Part shown: in pieces, positions 5,394 to 6,041 of the stretch
How positions within the stretch are numbered: position 1 is the first letter of the stretch
How the letters are laid out: the number at the start of each line of letters is the position of its first letter
NCBI GenBank assembly: GCA_020853075.1
Contig: JADYZS010000315.1
Location: 1-6,041, forward strand
Reading direction: 5' to 3'
DNA length: 6,041 bases
Source: Anaerolineae bacterium
GTDB taxonomy: Bacteria > Chloroflexota > Anaerolineae > JADYZS01
Notes under the pieces: model-generated
Database searches by the model: none
What the model was told of the DNA's origin: nothing
The model's input: the letters and a program-made list of their open reading frames with translations, nothing else
Made by a program: the position numbers and the translations under genes

Positions 5394-6041
5394 ATGAAGC
5401 CGCGTGTGTTCCTCGTACTGTTTTTCGGTCTTATGCTGCTGGCCGCCGCCAGGGCTGCCGTTGCGCAAACACCGGGTCCACAAAGCCCAGATGCCGGGCA
5501 GGCAGCCCTGGGCACCGCTTTCACCTACCAGGGGCTACTCCGGCAGGGTGGCAATCCCGTCAATACCACCTGTGATTTCCAGTTCAGCCTCTACAATGCC
5601 TTTGCCGTGGGGACTCGGGTCGGCAGCACCCAGACCCGCTCCGCCATCGGCGTGACCGATGGCCGCTTCGTCGTGCAGTTGAGTTTCGGTGAGGGCGCCT
5701 TCAACGGCGAGGCCCGCTGGTTACAGATCGCGGTGCGCTGCCCGGCCGGCAGCGGCACCTATACGACGCTGTCGCCGCGCCAGGAATTGACCCCCGCGCC
5801 CCATGCGCTGGCACTCCCCGGCCTGTGGACGCGGCAGAATATCATCAGCACGAACATCATCGGCGGCTATCACGGCAATGGCGTGACCGCGGGCGTGGCG
5901 GGAGCGACCATCGCCGGCGGCGGACGGCTGGGTGCCACCAACCGGGTGACCGACGATTTCGGCACGGTGGGCGGCGGCTCTAACAACCAGGCAGGCGACG
6001 GCGTTGGCACAACGGCGGCCAAAGGCCACGCTACGGTTAGC
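5394..6041 (+). CDS. Secreted FTYQG-type protein with GGG-rich repeats, N-terminal part (3' end outside window)
   Basis: The frame opens at ATG 5394-5396 and stays open for 216 codons to the last base. A good Shine-Dalgarno, GGGGAG at 5382-5387, lies six bases upstream. Residues 1-24 form a signal peptide: KPR, then a hydrophobic core, ending AVA before Q25, so the protein is exported. After a short P/Q-rich linker, residues 42-140 match a domain found in many secreted proteins of Chloroflexi and related environmental bacteria: FTYQGLL at the start, DFQFSLYNA, VTDGRFVVQLSFG, FNGEARWLQIAVR and a final LSPRQELTPAPHALA. From about 164 on, Gly-rich motifs appear (GVAGATIAGGG, NRVTDDFGTVGGGSNN, then ATVS at the edge). 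These resemble the repeated head motifs of YadA/Hep_Hag-type trimeric surface proteins and suggest a beta-roll repeat region beyond the window. C60 and C116 could form a disulfide. The function is unknown; a surface or extracellular structural role is inference. Confidence 0.85.
   Translation, partial: MKPRVFLVLFFGLMLLAAARAAVAQTPGPQSPDAGQAALGTAFTYQGLLRQGGNPVNTTCDFQFSLYNAFAVGTRVGSTQTRSAIGVTDGRFVVQLSFGEGAFNGEARWLQIAVRCPAGSGTYTTLSPRQELTPAPHALALPGLWTRQNIISTNIIGGYHGNGVTAGVAGATIAGGGRLGATNRVTDDFGTVGGGSNNQAGDGVGTTAAKGHATVS

Noticed and set aside
5279..5575. 98-codon plus-strand frame starting in the divergent promoter region
   Set aside because: Its ATG overlaps the predicted -10 region and it runs into the secreted protein gene in another frame; there is no ribosome site.
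5721..6029. Minus-strand open frame of about 100 codons opposite the secreted protein gene
   Set aside because: It is antisense to a plus-strand gene with signal peptide, ribosome site and recognisable domain; its composition is Ala/Arg-rich as expected of a GC-rich shadow frame.

Overview
The window is GC-rich (roughly 60% by eye) bacterial chromosome with densely packed genes, short spacers full of hairpins, and four protein genes. Two are cut by the window edges. The gene content suggests a member of the Chloroflexota (Anaerolineae/Caldilineae type). The reasons are a membrane protein with stacked cyclic-nucleotide-binding-like domains and bacterial PH domains, an exported protein opening with an FTYQG-type domain followed by GGG/N-rich repeats, and REP-like palindromes between genes. 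This assignment is inference from family knowledge; no rRNA or other marker is present to prove it.

Layout: (1) 1-606, plus strand, is the C-terminal part of a DUF4349 membrane-anchored coiled-coil protein. (2) 607-728 is a convergent spacer with a strong intrinsic terminator and a purine-rich inverted repeat. (3) 729-3149, minus strand, encodes an 806-residue membrane protein with three cNMP-binding-like domains and two membrane-hairpin plus PH modules. (4) 3150-3344 is a repeat-rich spacer holding a REPIN-like inverted doublet, a hairpin nested inside it, and a separate perfect 12-bp-arm palindrome. (5) 3345-5210, minus strand, is a complete uvrC. (6) 5211-5393 is a divergent promoter region, with near-consensus promoters facing both ways and a long leader hairpin on the plus side. 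(7) 5394 to the window end, plus strand, is the N-terminal 216 codons of a secreted repeat protein that runs off the edge.

Functionally the genes do not form one obvious pathway. uvrC is the nucleotide-excision-repair nuclease and appears to have its own promoter, placed so that the mRNA would be leaderless. The cNMP/PH gene lies downstream of uvrC on the same strand, but 195 bp of palindromes separate them, so co-transcription is uncertain. The other two genes encode membrane or exported proteins.

The points most worth following are the unusual triple-cNBD/double-PH architecture with degenerate phosphate-binding cassettes, the leaderless uvrC promoter arranged back-to-back with the promoter of the secreted protein, and the REPIN-like doublet.
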